Shown here piece by piece: positions 44,044-54,424 of a DNA stretch of 64,000 bases (its first letter is position 1; each line of letters starts with the position of its first letter). The notes beneath the pieces were generated by a model. That model was given only the letters and a program-made list of their open reading frames with translations. It ran no database searches and was not told the origin of the DNA. The position numbers were made by a program, and so were the translations under genes. The stretch comes from Bradyrhizobium sp. sBnM-33 (lineage in GTDB: Bacteria > Pseudomonadota > Alphaproteobacteria > Rhizobiales > Xanthobacteraceae): positions 4,030,001 through 4,094,000 of the forward strand of contig NZ_CP136624.1 of assembly GCF_032917945.1 (NCBI RefSeq), given 5' to 3'.

Positions 44044-44787
44044 CTAAGATCGCTGGTCGAAGTACTCCGGATTGATATGTTGAGTAGCCGAGATGTTCTC
44101 GAGAAGGCTTTCGAGGTGGATTTCCATTGCCCGCCTTGCGCCTTCCGCGTCATGCGCCTCGATCGCGGTCAGGATGGCCTCGTGTTCGACGATGACCTTC
44201 GCGATCCTCCCACGCTGGGGCAGGGTTAGCCGACGATAGCGATCGACGTGAACCTTCACCTGCTGGATATATTTCCAGATTCCGGGATAGCCGGCGACAT
44301 CGGCGACTGTAGCATGAAACGTTTCATCGGCCTGATGAAACGTCTCGCTGTCTCCGGCCGCGCTGGCCTCGCGCTGTCGCTCCAGAATCGACCGCAGCGC
44401 CAGTATCTGGCTCGGCGTCGCACGTTCCGCAGCGAGCTTGGCGGTGGTCTCTTCCAGCGCCTTGCGGATGATGATGGCCTCGGGCAGTGCTGCGACCGGA
44501 ATGCGCGAAACGAAGATGCCGGACTGGGGATAGATCTCCAGCAGGCCTTCATCCGATAGTTTGAGGATGGCCTCGCGCACAGGGGTGCGGCTCACCCCAT
44601 AGGAGAGCGCGATTTGCGCCTCCGAGACCGCTTCGCCGGGGCGGCGCTGCAGCGACACCAGTTCGGCTCGAAGATCGGAATAGATCCGGGACGCTGCCGT
44701 CGCCGCGCGCGGCCTGCCGCTGCGGCGCGTGCCGGCGGCAATTCGGCGAACCTTCGGATCCGTCTTTTTCGACGCGCGGGCGGGCAT
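44044..44787 (-). CDS. GntR/FCD-family transcription regulator
   Basis: 247 residues from ATG at 44787 (GAGAAAGC upstream). N-terminal winged helix: RIYSDLRAELVSLQRRPGEA, then IALSYGVSRTPVREAILKLS DEGLL. The C-terminal FCD ligand domain has metal-type histidines in ADETFHATVADVAGY, VKVHVDRYR, EHEAILTAIEAHD and AMEIHLESLL. Such regulators usually sense a small carboxylate. Its place between the molybdenum hydroxylase genes and the TRAP genes makes these the probable targets. Confidence 0.9.
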   Translation of the reverse strand: MPARASKKTDPKVRRIAAGTRRSGRPRAATAASRIYSDLRAELVSLQRRPGEAVSEAQIALSYGVSRTPVREAILKLSDEGLLEIYPQSGIFVSRIPVAALPEAIIIRKALEETTAKLAAERATPSQILALRSILERQREASAAGDSETFHQADETFHATVADVAGYPGIWKYIQQVKVHVDRYRRLTLPQRGRIAKVIVEHEAILTAIEAHDAEGARRAMEIHLESLLENISATQHINPEYFDQRS

Positions 44788-44797
44788 GGCTGCTTTC

Positions 44798-44836
44798 TCA
44801 ATTGATATATTAGTATATGAATAGCCTTTGACAAAC
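44798..44836 (-). promoter_or_regulatory. AT-rich palindromic segment before the GntR gene
   Basis: On the minus strand TTGTCA is followed about 16 bases later by TAATAT, within TATACTAATATA, an imperfect palindrome. It stands out in GC-rich surroundings. It may combine a promoter with an operator for the GntR protein. This is inferred from position and composition only. Confidence 0.35.
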
Positions 44837-44912
44837 AAAAATCTGGCCGCGCCCGTTTAGTGCCGTGTGCGGCTGGAGGCGTCCATCTGAAGGTTGGGTC
44901 AGCGAGCGGCGC

Positions 44913-45620
44913 CTAATTCGGGCCGCCGATGAAGCCAGCGCGTGTCCGCTGTTCACGCTGTCCGGCACCGATCAACAACTCGATCAAGTGCTGGGCTTGT
45001 TGCGGATAGACGGCGGCGATGGGGATGCCTGCCGTGTACATCGTTGCAAGTTCGCAACCCGCTGGCAAAGGGCCGGACAAGGTTACGCCTTTGGTGCTGA
45101 TGATCTCGGTCGATTGCGTGCACCCGATCGGTCGTCGCGCCTTGGACGCTGCCAGTTCGCGCATCGCTGTCGCGCCACTCGGAAAAATCCTGAGTCGGGT
45201 AGCGACCTCATCAGCGATGCCGAGCTGCTGAAGGATATTCGCAACGTGAATTCCGGCTGTCGAGGCTTTGGTGTCCGGCACGAAGATCGCATCGGAGGCC
45301 AGCAAAACCTCGCGCAAGCTGACGGCATCCTTGGCTATGGCCTGGGGATCGCCGGCGCGAACGGCGAGGGCGGTTTCGACCAGGCCGATATCGGCTATCG
45401 ACGTGGCAACAACCAGCCTCTCCTGGGCCAGTTTGGCGAGGAGCGCTGCAGTCAGGATGACGATGTCGGCCGGTGCGCCCTTGCGCAATCTGTCGGCCAT
45501 GACGCCGACTGCGCCGAATTCGCCCGCGATATCGAAGCCGGTCAGCGCCTTGAAGGCCGGCGTCAGGTTTCCGACCAGGCCCTGTGCCGCGCCGCCGCTC
45601 AGGATATTCAGGTTGCTCAT
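44913..45620 (-). CDS. Leaderless molybdate-binding-like (ModA-type) protein
   Basis: 235 residues of the SBP_bac_11 fold: LNILSGGAAQGLVGNLTPAF, FDIAGEFGAVGVMADRLRKG, APADIVILTAALLAKLAQER, and LRIFPSGATAMRELAASKAR RPIGCTQSTEI. There is no signal peptide: the fold starts at residue 3. It should therefore stay in the cytoplasm. Its start overlaps the stop of the Mo subunit gene (TGATG), so it is coupled to it. It could carry a metabolite, help enzyme maturation or act in sensing. The role is unknown. Confidence 0.8.
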   Translation of the reverse strand: MSNLNILSGGAAQGLVGNLTPAFKALTGFDIAGEFGAVGVMADRLRKGAPADIVILTAALLAKLAQERLVVATSIADIGLVETALAVRAGDPQAIAKDAVSLREVLLASDAIFVPDTKASTAGIHVANILQQLGIADEVATRLRIFPSGATAMRELAASKARRPIGCTQSTEIISTKGVTLSGPLPAGCELATMYTAGIPIAAVYPQQAQHLIELLIGAGQREQRTRAGFIGGPN

Positions 45621-47752
45621 CAGCTCAATTCCATCGCGGCGATGATCCTGTCACGCGTGATGGGCAGATCACGCACCCGCACGCCGAGCGCGTCGAACAC
45701 CGCGTTGGCAATGGCCGCTGTAACCGGACCGTGGGCAGCCTCGCCGGCGCCGACTGGATCCATATCAGGCCGCTGAATGATCTCCACCTCGACATCGGGC
45801 ACTTCGCTGAAGCGCAGGATCGGATATTCCGCCCAGCTCGTGCTGGTGATGCGTTCTCGGTCAAAGCGCACGCGCTCTTTTAATACCCAGCTTGTGGCTT
45901 GAATCGCGCCGCCCTCGATCTGGTTGATAACGCCGTCGGGATTGATCGCTTCGCCGACATCGACCGCCAGCGTCAGCTTCCTGACGCTGATCTCCTCGGC
46001 GCTCTCGATCTCGGCGATCGCAGCGCAATAGGCGCCGGTGTTCTTGTAGCGGCCAAAGCCTATGCCGTACCCAATGCCGGGCTGCTTCTCGGGCTTCCAC
46101 CCCGCGCGTGTGGCCGCGGCGCGGATGACGTCCTTGGCCCGCTCGTCACGCAAATGGCGCAGCCGGAACGCGACCGGGTCCTCGCCGCGCTCGGCCGCGA
46201 TTTCATCGAGGATGGATTCAATCGCAAACACATTGCCCTGCCCACCAAGCGTCCGTAGCGCGGAGGTACGTATCGGCATGGTTGTCAGGCGATGGCTTTC
46301 GATGTGCCACGAAGGAAAATCATAGAGCGGGATCGAGTTGCGATCGCTACCTCCGCCGTTGGCCTGCGGCGGATTGGTCGAGACCATGCGTGGAAACGGG
46401 TTCTCCAGTTCGAACGCTGCCAGCAACGCTGGCTGTGCCGCGCGCCCAGGCCGCGCCACATGCCCGTTGCTCCAGATCGAATGTCGCCAGTCGATAATTT
46501 CGCCCTGCGCATCAAGATCGGCCTCGATCTCGATCGCCATCGCTGCGCCGAACGGCGCATCCGACATTTCGCCGTGGCGCGACCACTGCACCTGCACCGG
46601 CCGGCCGCCGGCGGATTTGGCGAGCAGCACGGCGTCCAGCGCGACGTCATCGGCGGCGTTATGGCCGTAGCAGCCCGCACCTTCCAGATGCTCAACGGTG
46701 ATGTTCTCGACCGGGAGATTGAGAACCAGCGCCAGATCGGCACGCAACAGATAGACGCCCTGGCTGTGCGTCCAGACATGAACGCGATCGCCGTCCCATT
46801 GCGCCATGGCACAGGAGGGTGCGATCGACCCGTGAGCAATATAGGGCCGGGTATATTGCCGCCGGATGGTCCGCGCCACCGCGCCGGGTGCTGCGGCAGC
46901 TTTCTTGCCGATAACAGTGGATTCGGACGGTTGCGCTTTGAGGAAGCTTGCGAGATCGTTTTCGTCTGGCAGCGGCTCGCCATCGGACCAAGCCGCACCC
47001 TTGCGCAACGCATTGAGGGCTGTCTCCGCAACATGCTTGGTCTCGCTGACGACTCCTGCAAAACTGCCGTTACGTACAATGGCAACGAGACCGGCCACCG
47101 CACGGGCGCCATCCTCGTTCAACTCCTCAAGTTTCGCTCGCGCATGCTCCGGACGCAACACGCGTCCGTGCAGCATTCCCGCCAACGCGTGGTCGTGGAT
47201 GAATCGGGGTCGGCCAAGAACCTTATCCGGAATGTCGATCCTTTGGACGGAATGGCCGGCCAGCGTCCGGCTCGTTGCGATCTTGGGCGTTACGCTGGGC
47301 GTAGCGTCGCGATCGAGCGAGACCTCGTCGGCAAGTTCCCAATAGCTGGTCCTGACATTGCCGGGGCCCGAAATGATGCCGTCCTCGATATGGAGGGCCT
47401 CGATACCGACGCCCAGCCGTTCGGCTGCCTGCTGAAGGAAGATATGGCGAACCTCGGCGCAGGCATGACGCAGCGCACGGCCCGATTGCTGGATGGAAAG
47501 ACTTCCCGATGTGACGCCCTCGTTGGGGCTGACGGCGGTCGACGCCCGGATCATCTGCACGCGAGATAGATCGATGTCGAGTTCGTCGGCGGCGATCTGC
47601 GCCAGCGCCGTCACGATGCCTTGTCCGATCTCCACCTTGCCCGGCGAAACCGTCACCTGTCCGCTGCTCGAGAACTTCAGCCACGACGATAGTTTCGGGT
47701 TCGCTACCAAGCTTACCGGCAAGGCGGGTGGGGAGGGAGCGCGTTGGTTCAT
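45620..47752 (-). CDS. Two-subunit molybdenum hydroxylase, Mo-cofactor subunit
   Basis: 710 residues of the xanthine-dehydrogenase family with the permuted layout of isoquinoline oxidoreductase beta (IorB-like): it begins with VTVSPGKVEIGQGIVTALAQ and SIQQSGRALR, normally found late in the chain, followed by the XDH N-domain (LGRPRFIHDHALAGMLHGRV LRPEHA). Catalytic Glu671 lies in DPVGAGEAAHGP. Substrate-loop region: LEGAGCYGHNAADDVALDAV. No signal peptide is visible. No FAD subunit is encoded nearby, so electrons pass from the 2Fe-2S partner to another acceptor. Confidence 0.88.
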   Translation of the reverse strand: MNQRAPSPPALPVSLVANPKLSSWLKFSSSGQVTVSPGKVEIGQGIVTALAQIAADELDIDLSRVQMIRASTAVSPNEGVTSGSLSIQQSGRALRHACAEVRHIFLQQAAERLGVGIEALHIEDGIISGPGNVRTSYWELADEVSLDRDATPSVTPKIATSRTLAGHSVQRIDIPDKVLGRPRFIHDHALAGMLHGRVLRPEHARAKLEELNEDGARAVAGLVAIVRNGSFAGVVSETKHVAETALNALRKGAAWSDGEPLPDENDLASFLKAQPSESTVIGKKAAAAPGAVARTIRRQYTRPYIAHGSIAPSCAMAQWDGDRVHVWTHSQGVYLLRADLALVLNLPVENITVEHLEGAGCYGHNAADDVALDAVLLAKSAGGRPVQVQWSRHGEMSDAPFGAAMAIEIEADLDAQGEIIDWRHSIWSNGHVARPGRAAQPALLAAFELENPFPRMVSTNPPQANGGGSDRNSIPLYDFPSWHIESHRLTTMPIRTSALRTLGGQGNVFAIESILDEIAAERGEDPVAFRLRHLRDERAKDVIRAAATRAGWKPEKQPGIGYGIGFGRYKNTGAYCAAIAEIESAEEISVRKLTLAVDVGEAINPDGVINQIEGGAIQATSWVLKERVRFDRERITSTSWAEYPILRFSEVPDVEVEIIQRPDMDPVGAGEAAHGPVTAAIANAVFDALGVRVRDLPITRDRIIAAMELS

Positions 47753-48219
47753 CCTGCCGCCATTTCTTCGGCCGCGCGCAGCACCGCCCGTACCATGCGA
47801 TTATGCGAGCCGCAGCGGCAGAGATTGCGATCGAGCGCTTCCTTTACCTCCCGGCTGGTCGGCGACGGATTTCGCCTTAACAGCGCCGCCGCGCTCATCA
47901 GGATGCCGGAAACGCAATAGCCGCATTGCAGCGCCTGCTCAGCGATGAAGGCACGCTGCAGCGGATGCGGCTGCTCGCTCGTTCCCAGCCCTTCGATTGT
48001 CGTCACATCCTTGCCCGCCACCGACCAGAGCGGCGTATCGCAGGCCGATATCGCGCGATCGCCGACCATGACGTTGCAGGCGCCGCATTCGCCGGCGCCG
48101 CAGCCGAAATGCGGTCCGGTCATACCGAGATGCCCGCGCAGAATATCGAGCAATGAGCGGTCGGGATCGGCGTCAATTTCCAGCTCGACGCCATTGAGGC
48201 GAAATCGAACGCTTGGCAT
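47749..48219 (-). CDS. Two-subunit molybdenum hydroxylase, 2Fe-2S subunit
   Basis: 156 residues. First cluster Cys40, Cys45, Cys48, Cys60 (FGCGAGECGACNV); second cluster from CGYCVSG and NLCRCG. All ligands present. The stop overlaps the Mo subunit start by four bases (ATGA). Same layout as the small subunits of isoquinoline and nicotinate dehydrogenases. Confidence 0.93.
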   Translation of the reverse strand: MPSVRFRLNGVELEIDADPDRSLLDILRGHLGMTGPHFGCGAGECGACNVMVGDRAISACDTPLWSVAGKDVTTIEGLGTSEQPHPLQRAFIAEQALQCGYCVSGILMSAAALLRRNPSPTSREVKEALDRNLCRCGSHNRMVRAVLRAAEEMAAG

Positions 48220-48246
48220 CGAGGGTAGGCCTTCTCTGGTGGCATC

Positions 48247-49224
<978 letters not shown>

Positions 49225-49381
49225 ATCAACCTCCCTAGCTCGTTTTTACTGCGTTGGCCTGTGCCGGCCGCTTGTTTCGCCAAGTCTAACGATCCGCGGG
49301 GTGACCGCTAGTCCCCAGAATCAGATATTCGTCTCTGACTCGGCCGATTCAAATTCAGGGCAAGGCCACGAGGAGCGCGAC

Positions 49382-50470
49382 ATGAAGATCTCCCGCTATC
49401 TGGCTATCGTCGCGATCCTGCTGTGCAGTGGGAGTATCGCGAACGCACAAGGCTTGCCAGCCTACATGGCGCCGATTGCGGGCAAAGCCGCGACTACACC
49501 CTCGGAGATCGCGACCAAGGATTTGCTGGCGCTCAACACCGGCATGTTCGAGCTCTACGGCGATGCAGCAAAGATTTTCCAGAAGAACATTGTAAGCAAG
49601 CATCCGGTGATCCTCGGCCTGTTCTCGGGCGCGGGTGGCCGCATGATCCTTTACCGGCCGGGGCTGGCGCCGATGGACGCGCCGCAGGTGCCTATCGTGT
49701 ACCAATTGCTGAAGTCGGTCGGCCACAGCACGATGGCGTTGGTGCAGGTCGTAGGCCCCTATGTCGACAACCCCGACAACAAGTCCTGGCGCGGCTCGAT
49801 GCTGGCCTATCGCAGCCGCATGCAATCGGCGCTCGACGGCCTCGATGCGACGCCGATGGAAGCCGGCTGGCGCGACAACAACCGCATCATCCTGCGGAAC
49901 AACATCGCCTTCATGGACGAATGCATCGCCAAGGGCGTCATTCCTTTCAGCACACTCGAAGCCTTCGGCAAGAAGCAGGCGCCATATCTGGCGAAGAACG
50001 TCGCGTGGGCGGCCCAGACGCAGGTCGCGCACTGGATGACGGTGCTTGCCGAGTGGAAGGCGCAACTCGGCGCCGACTGGGACAAGACCTATGCCGCGAG
50101 CAACACGATCTATGTCGCACGCCAGAACAATGTGTTGTTCAGCGTGCTGGCGCAATTCTTCGGTCCCGACGCGATTAATAGCCGTCTGCTGTTGATCGAG
50201 ACGATTTCCTTCACGACCACGCCGGCCGACATGCTGGAATCGGTAACCCGCATCATCGCGGATCGTTCGGTTGGAGCGTTGTTCTTCGGCAATTACCACT
50301 TGATGGATTACGAGCTGATGGGTGGCGATGCGCGTGCCGCGATCATTGCCGAGACCGGCAAGCGCGGTATGACGCCGTTCCTGCCGCCCGCCGTTCCCTT
50401 TGGCTCGAAGCAATGGCCGACCCTGGTGACGCCGGGGCCGGGGCCAGCGGCCATCACCGATCTGAAGTAG
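49382..50470 (+). CDS. Secreted protein of unknown function, linked to a Mo hydroxylase
   Basis: 362 residues from ATG at 49382. The signal peptide MKISRYLAIVAILLCSGSIA NAQ is cleaved after ANA. The mature part is rich in aromatic and helical segments (NTGMFELYGDAAKIFQKNIV, GLFSGAGGRMILYRPGLAPM, YQLLKSVGHSTMALVQVVGP, NNIAFMDECIAKGVIPFSTL EAFG, LNDx absent). No heme, metal or nucleotide motif is clear. It precedes, by 22 bases, the gene of a Tat-exported molybdenum hydroxylase, so it is probably a periplasmic partner, chaperone or substrate-handling protein. I do not recognise the family. Confidence 0.75.
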   Translation: MKISRYLAIVAILLCSGSIANAQGLPAYMAPIAGKAATTPSEIATKDLLALNTGMFELYGDAAKIFQKNIVSKHPVILGLFSGAGGRMILYRPGLAPMDAPQVPIVYQLLKSVGHSTMALVQVVGPYVDNPDNKSWRGSMLAYRSRMQSALDGLDATPMEAGWRDNNRIILRNNIAFMDECIAKGVIPFSTLEAFGKKQAPYLAKNVAWAAQTQVAHWMTVLAEWKAQLGADWDKTYAASNTIYVARQNNVLFSVLAQFFGPDAINSRLLLIETISFTTTPADMLESVTRIIADRSVGALFFGNYHLMDYELMGGDARAAIIAETGKRGMTPFLPPAVPFGSKQWPTLVTPGPGPAAITDLK

Positions 50471-50491
50471 TTCAAGCAAAAGGCTGAGAGC

Positions 50492-53266
50492 ATGCGGCCT
50501 TCTCGGCGCGAATTTCTGAATTGGGTGTCGGCGGGCGGCATTGCGCTCACCCTGTCGCGCCTGGGGGCCGCGGAAGCCGCTCCCTTGCCGCCGCGCGCGT
50601 CGCTTCCGGGCCGCACGAACTGGAATCCGGCCGCCAATGGCGCGGGCCGGATCGACGGCGTCGCCAAGGTCACCGGCGCGAAGCTGTACGCTTCCGATTT
50701 TCGGGCCGCGGACCTTCCGGGTTGGCCGGCGACCACGTCGCATGCGATGCTGATCCGGGCTCCGGATGCCACGCACGTCTACACCGGTATGGATCTCGCG
50801 CGGCTCAGCGGTGCGCTCAAGCCATCGGTGGTGGTGACATCAGCCGACCTCGAAAGGATCGGCACACGCGTTCCCGAATTCTACAAAGGCGACCTGTTCT
50901 GCCCGGTCGGCAAGACGCCGCTCTATCTGGGGCAGCCGGTCGGGCTTTTGATCTTCGAGACTTTTGATGCCTTCGATCAGGCACGTCTCGCCTTGCGCGA
51001 CGGCACATTCGTGAGATTCGGCGAGGAGACGGGCCCCGTCGCGATGCCGCCTTACGCCGCCTATCGCTTCACGCGCGTAGCCGGCGCAACCCCAGAGGCG
51101 CCTGACGTCTACTCGCCGGTCCAGGCGGGCTGGGTCAGTCCGGGACGCTCGCAGAACTCGCCGCTTCCGATTTGGTCTCCGGCCGCCAAGGACACCGAGG
51201 CGGCCTACGCCAAAGCCGCCATTTATGGCGAGCAAATCCGTAGCGAACTTGCGGCCAAAAATCCAAACCTGCTGGTGCTGGACCGCGAGTTCGAGACACA
51301 GTTGGTCGATCCGACGTTTCTCGAGCCGGAATCCGGTCTCGCCTGGTACGACAGGAGGAGCAGCAAACTCGAACTGGTGCTTGGCGTGCAGTCGCCCTAC
51401 GAGGCGGCCGATTCGATCGCGCATCTTCTCGGCAATGCTCGCGCACCGTTCAAGCCGGCAAGGATCAATGCTCAGTTTACCTATGTCGGCGGCGGGTTCG
51501 GCGGACGCGATCACACCCCGTTCGTGCTGTACGTGGCGCTGGCAGCGACGTTCTTCCCCGGCCGTCCAGTCCGGCTGGCGCATGATCGTTACCAACAGTT
51601 TCAGGGCGGCATCAAACGCCACGCCTTTAAGATGCGATCCCGCATCGGCGTCGACCGCTCGACCGGCAAGATCCAGGCCTTCGCCGCGGACCACGTCCTC
51701 GACGGCGGCGGCCTCGCGAATTTTTCACCCAACGTAGCTACCGTCGGCGCGACCGCTGCGATCGGTATCTATGATGTTCCGAAAGTCGATGTGACAACGG
51801 TCGCGCTGCATTCGCGCGGCGTGACCGCGGGATCGATGCGCGGTTATGGCACGTTGCAGACGATGACCGCGCTGGAAGCGCTGGTCGACGAGGTGGCGAC
51901 CGCCTTGCCTCTCGACCCCATTGAATTCCGGCGGCGCAATGCGCTGAAGCCTAGGGGCCGGACCATGACCGGCAATCCCTATAATGTTTCGGTCCGCACG
52001 TCGGAAATTCTAGACAAGCTCGAAAAGCACGCAATCTGGCAGCAGCGCGCGCGGCACAAATCGGCTGCGCCGCAAGGCATCCTCGTCGGCACCGGCGTTG
52101 CCTGCGTCACCAAGGATTATGGCTCGGGCGCCGATTGTTCGCTGGGCCGCATCGAGCTTTCGCCGGAAGGAAAGATCTCGATCTTCTGTGACCATGTCGA
52201 GATGGGCAACGGCATCGGCACGGCGCTCGCGAACCGCGTCGCCATACATCTCGGCGCAGTTGCCGATGAAGTGTCGGTGGCGCGGGTCGATAGCTATGAT
52301 GCGCTGGGGCTGGTCACATCAGGCGATCCCTACACGATGGACCAGAAGACGCAGGACGCCGCGGAGAGAAATCCGCGCTGGGTGCCTGCTATCAGTTCGG
52401 CGACCAGCGCTTCAATCGGTGCGCATGTCGGCACCCATTCGGCTGCCGAGGCAGCGCGCGTCATCTTCCGTTTCGGTCTCTGGCCGGCCGCGCTGGACAT
52501 CTGGCGTATTTCGTCGAACGATCCTCGTGCCAAGGCTTGGGCGAAAGCACAGTGGAAGGACAGGCAACTCGTCATGCCCGGCCTTGCGCCGTTGCCGCTA
52601 TCGGCACTGGCTGCAAGAGCGCATGCGAGGAATTTAGTCACCGGCGCGGTGGCGCACAGCTTCTCTCGCTGGGAGTGGTCGCGTGCCCGCTTTTCCCTTT
52701 TTGGCGAACAATACCGCGCCGAGATCGATGCACTGGCGCTGCGCAGGGGCAACGGCAAGTTCGAGCGGATCAACCGGCTCAGTGTCAAATTTCCGCCGAC
52801 CGGCAATAACCGGATCGGTACTACCTATACCTCGATGTGCGGCACGCTGGTCCGTGTCGAGATCGAGGGTGCCACCGGCGCGCTGCGTATCGCAAAAGCC
52901 TACAGCGTGTTCGAATGCGGTCAGGCGCTGGTGCCTGAAGTCGTGATGGGGCAGGCGCAGGGCGGCTTTGCGATGGGCGTCGGCTATGCCTTGCTCGAGA
53001 CGTTGCCGCCCTTCGAAGGCGGTCCCGGCAACGGGCAGTGGAATCTCGGGCAGTATCTCGTCGCGCGCGGATCGGATCTGCCGCTGCATGACCTCGAAAT
53101 CGAGATGCTGCCGCCCCTGACGCCGGACGAGCCGCCAAAGGGCATGGCGGAAGTCGTCATGGTTCCGGTGGTGCCTGCGATCCTGAATGCGATCTTCGAT
53201 GCCACCGGCCGCCGCTTCCAGTCCCTGCCGGTAACGACAAGCCTGCTCAAGGGAGTTTTGGCGTGA
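50492..53266 (+). CDS. Tat-exported molybdenum hydroxylase, Mo-cofactor subunit
   Basis: 924 residues. Tat signal PSRREFLNWVSAGGIALTLS (3-22). The XDH-family layout follows: RIDGVAKVTGAKLYASDFRA, VGGGFGGRDHTPFVLYVALA A, GSMRGYGTLQTMTALEALVD, DHVEMGNGIGTALANRVAIH. The catalytic glutamate is Glu887 in KGMAEVVMVPV, where the usual second Gly of the GxGE loop is Ala. It acts in the periplasm, has no FAD subunit, and is followed by its 2Fe-2S subunit (four-base overlap) and a cytochrome. The substrate is unknown, perhaps an aldehyde or N-heterocycle. Confidence 0.9.
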   Translation: MRPSRREFLNWVSAGGIALTLSRLGAAEAAPLPPRASLPGRTNWNPAANGAGRIDGVAKVTGAKLYASDFRAADLPGWPATTSHAMLIRAPDATHVYTGMDLARLSGALKPSVVVTSADLERIGTRVPEFYKGDLFCPVGKTPLYLGQPVGLLIFETFDAFDQARLALRDGTFVRFGEETGPVAMPPYAAYRFTRVAGATPEAPDVYSPVQAGWVSPGRSQNSPLPIWSPAAKDTEAAYAKAAIYGEQIRSELAAKNPNLLVLDREFETQLVDPTFLEPESGLAWYDRRSSKLELVLGVQSPYEAADSIAHLLGNARAPFKPARINAQFTYVGGGFGGRDHTPFVLYVALAATFFPGRPVRLAHDRYQQFQGGIKRHAFKMRSRIGVDRSTGKIQAFAADHVLDGGGLANFSPNVATVGATAAIGIYDVPKVDVTTVALHSRGVTAGSMRGYGTLQTMTALEALVDEVATALPLDPIEFRRRNALKPRGRTMTGNPYNVSVRTSEILDKLEKHAIWQQRARHKSAAPQGILVGTGVACVTKDYGSGADCSLGRIELSPEGKISIFCDHVEMGNGIGTALANRVAIHLGAVADEVSVARVDSYDALGLVTSGDPYTMDQKTQDAAERNPRWVPAISSATSASIGAHVGTHSAAEAARVIFRFGLWPAALDIWRISSNDPRAKAWAKAQWKDRQLVMPGLAPLPLSALAARAHARNLVTGAVAHSFSRWEWSRARFSLFGEQYRAEIDALALRRGNGKFERINRLSVKFPPTGNNRIGTTYTSMCGTLVRVEIEGATGALRIAKAYSVFECGQALVPEVVMGQAQGGFAMGVGYALLETLPPFEGGPGNGQWNLGQYLVARGSDLPLHDLEIEMLPPLTPDEPPKGMAEVVMVPVVPAILNAIFDATGRRFQSLPVTTSLLKGVLA

Positions 53267-53787
53267 CCAAATTGAGTCTGACAATTAACGGCCGCGCGTA
53301 TGGACCGGTGGACGTGCGCGACGAACTTTCGATGAACGATTTCCTGCGCGAGTATCTCGGGATGACCGGCACCAAGTTCGGCTGCGGCGCCGCGCAGTGC
53401 CTGAGTTGCGCCGTGATCGTCGATGCTCCCGATGGGACGAGTTACACCAGCCCGACCTGTATCACATCGGCGGCGAGTTTTGACGGCAAGACCATCCGTA
53501 CGGTCGAAGGACACGCCAAGGACGGCGAACTTTCGGCGCTGCAGAAGGCGTTCATCCAGCACTTCGCCTTCCAATGTGGCTACTGTACCGCGGGCTTCCT
53601 CAACGAGGGGCAGGTCTTGCTGGAGCGCCTGGCCAAGGCTCCTGTGAAACGCGCCGACCTGGAAACGACAATAGCCGAAGCGCTTGATGGTCACATCTGC
53701 CGCTGCACCGGCTACATCAAATATCACGAGGCGGTGGGTGACGTGATCCTGGCGGATTCCAAACGCTATCTCGCAGCGACCCGGTGA
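53263..53787 (+). CDS. 2Fe-2S subunit of the Tat-exported Mo hydroxylase
   Basis: 174 residues from GTG at 53263. Cluster ligands Cys41, Cys46, Cys49, Cys66 (GCGAAQCLSCAV) and Cys105, Cys108, Cys146, Cys148 (CGYCTAGF, ICRCTGY). The spacing to Cys66 is longer than usual (16 residues between Cys49 and Cys66) because of an insertion DAPDGTSYTS. No signal peptide, so it is presumably exported together with the Tat-bearing large subunit. Confidence 0.93.
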   Translation: MTKLSLTINGRAYGPVDVRDELSMNDFLREYLGMTGTKFGCGAAQCLSCAVIVDAPDGTSYTSPTCITSAASFDGKTIRTVEGHAKDGELSALQKAFIQHFAFQCGYCTAGFLNEGQVLLERLAKAPVKRADLETTIAEALDGHICRCTGYIKYHEAVGDVILADSKRYLAATR

Positions 53788-53806
53788 TCGGGCAGGGGAG
53801 CGCGAC

Positions 53807-54424
53807 ATGAAATCGGAGTTGCGCTTCCAGCTTCTGGTCGCCGTGGTCGCGGTCGTGCCAAGTATGTTCGCCGGCTACGCTGTCTCCCAAACCGCGCCGT
53901 CCGCGTTAGCAAGCCCGGACAGCTTTGCTTCAATTGCTGATGCCGATGCGCGCTCGGCGGCCATGTTTACCGAGCTGGGCAGGGTGCTCACCCATCCGCG
54001 CTGCACCAATTGTCATCCGGCAACCGATCGGCCGCGGCAAGGCGATGAGGCTCGGCTGCATCAGCCGCCGGTGACGCGTGGCCCGGACGGCCATGGCCTT
54101 GCCGCGATGCGTTGTTCGATTTGCCACAAGAACGCGAACTTTGAACCAGGCCGGATGCCGGGCCATCCGGAATGGCACCTCGCGCCGCGCGAAATGGCGT
54201 GGGAAGGCAAGCCGGTTGCCGAAATCTGTGCGCAGCTCAAAGACCCCGCACGCAACGGCGGGCGCAAGCTCGAGGAACTCATCCATCATATCGGCGAAGA
54301 TACGCTGGTTGGTTGGGCTTGGGCCCCGGGAGGAGGCCGCAGCCCCGTGCCGGGTACGCAGAAGCAGGCCGGTGCGCTGGTCGAGGCCTGGGTAAAGACC
54401 GGCGCGGCCTGTCCCGCGCAGTAA
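53807..54424 (+). CDS. Di-heme c-type cytochrome-like protein
   Basis: 205 residues with an N-terminal signal or anchor (about 8-27). Two heme-c motifs: CTNCH (66-70) and CSICH (103-107). The region between them is short and His/Pro rich. It follows the 2Fe-2S subunit by 19 bases, making it the probable electron acceptor of the periplasmic molybdenum enzyme. In nicotinate and isoquinoline-type dehydrogenases, cytochrome c domains play this role. Confidence 0.88.
   Translation: MKSELRFQLLVAVVAVVPSMFAGYAVSQTAPSALASPDSFASIADADARSAAMFTELGRVLTHPRCTNCHPATDRPRQGDEARLHQPPVTRGPDGHGLAAMRCSICHKNANFEPGRMPGHPEWHLAPREMAWEGKPVAEICAQLKDPARNGGRKLEELIHHIGEDTLVGWAWAPGGGRSPVPGTQKQAGALVEAWVKTGAACPAQ

Noticed and set aside
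46292..47569. A 425-codon open frame on the plus strand
   Set aside because: Antisense to the conserved Mo subunit of the two-subunit hydroxylase; no family resemblance.
49355..50776. A 473-codon open frame on the minus strand
   Set aside because: Antisense to the secreted 362-residue protein and the start of the Tat Mo subunit; composition typical of a shadow frame.
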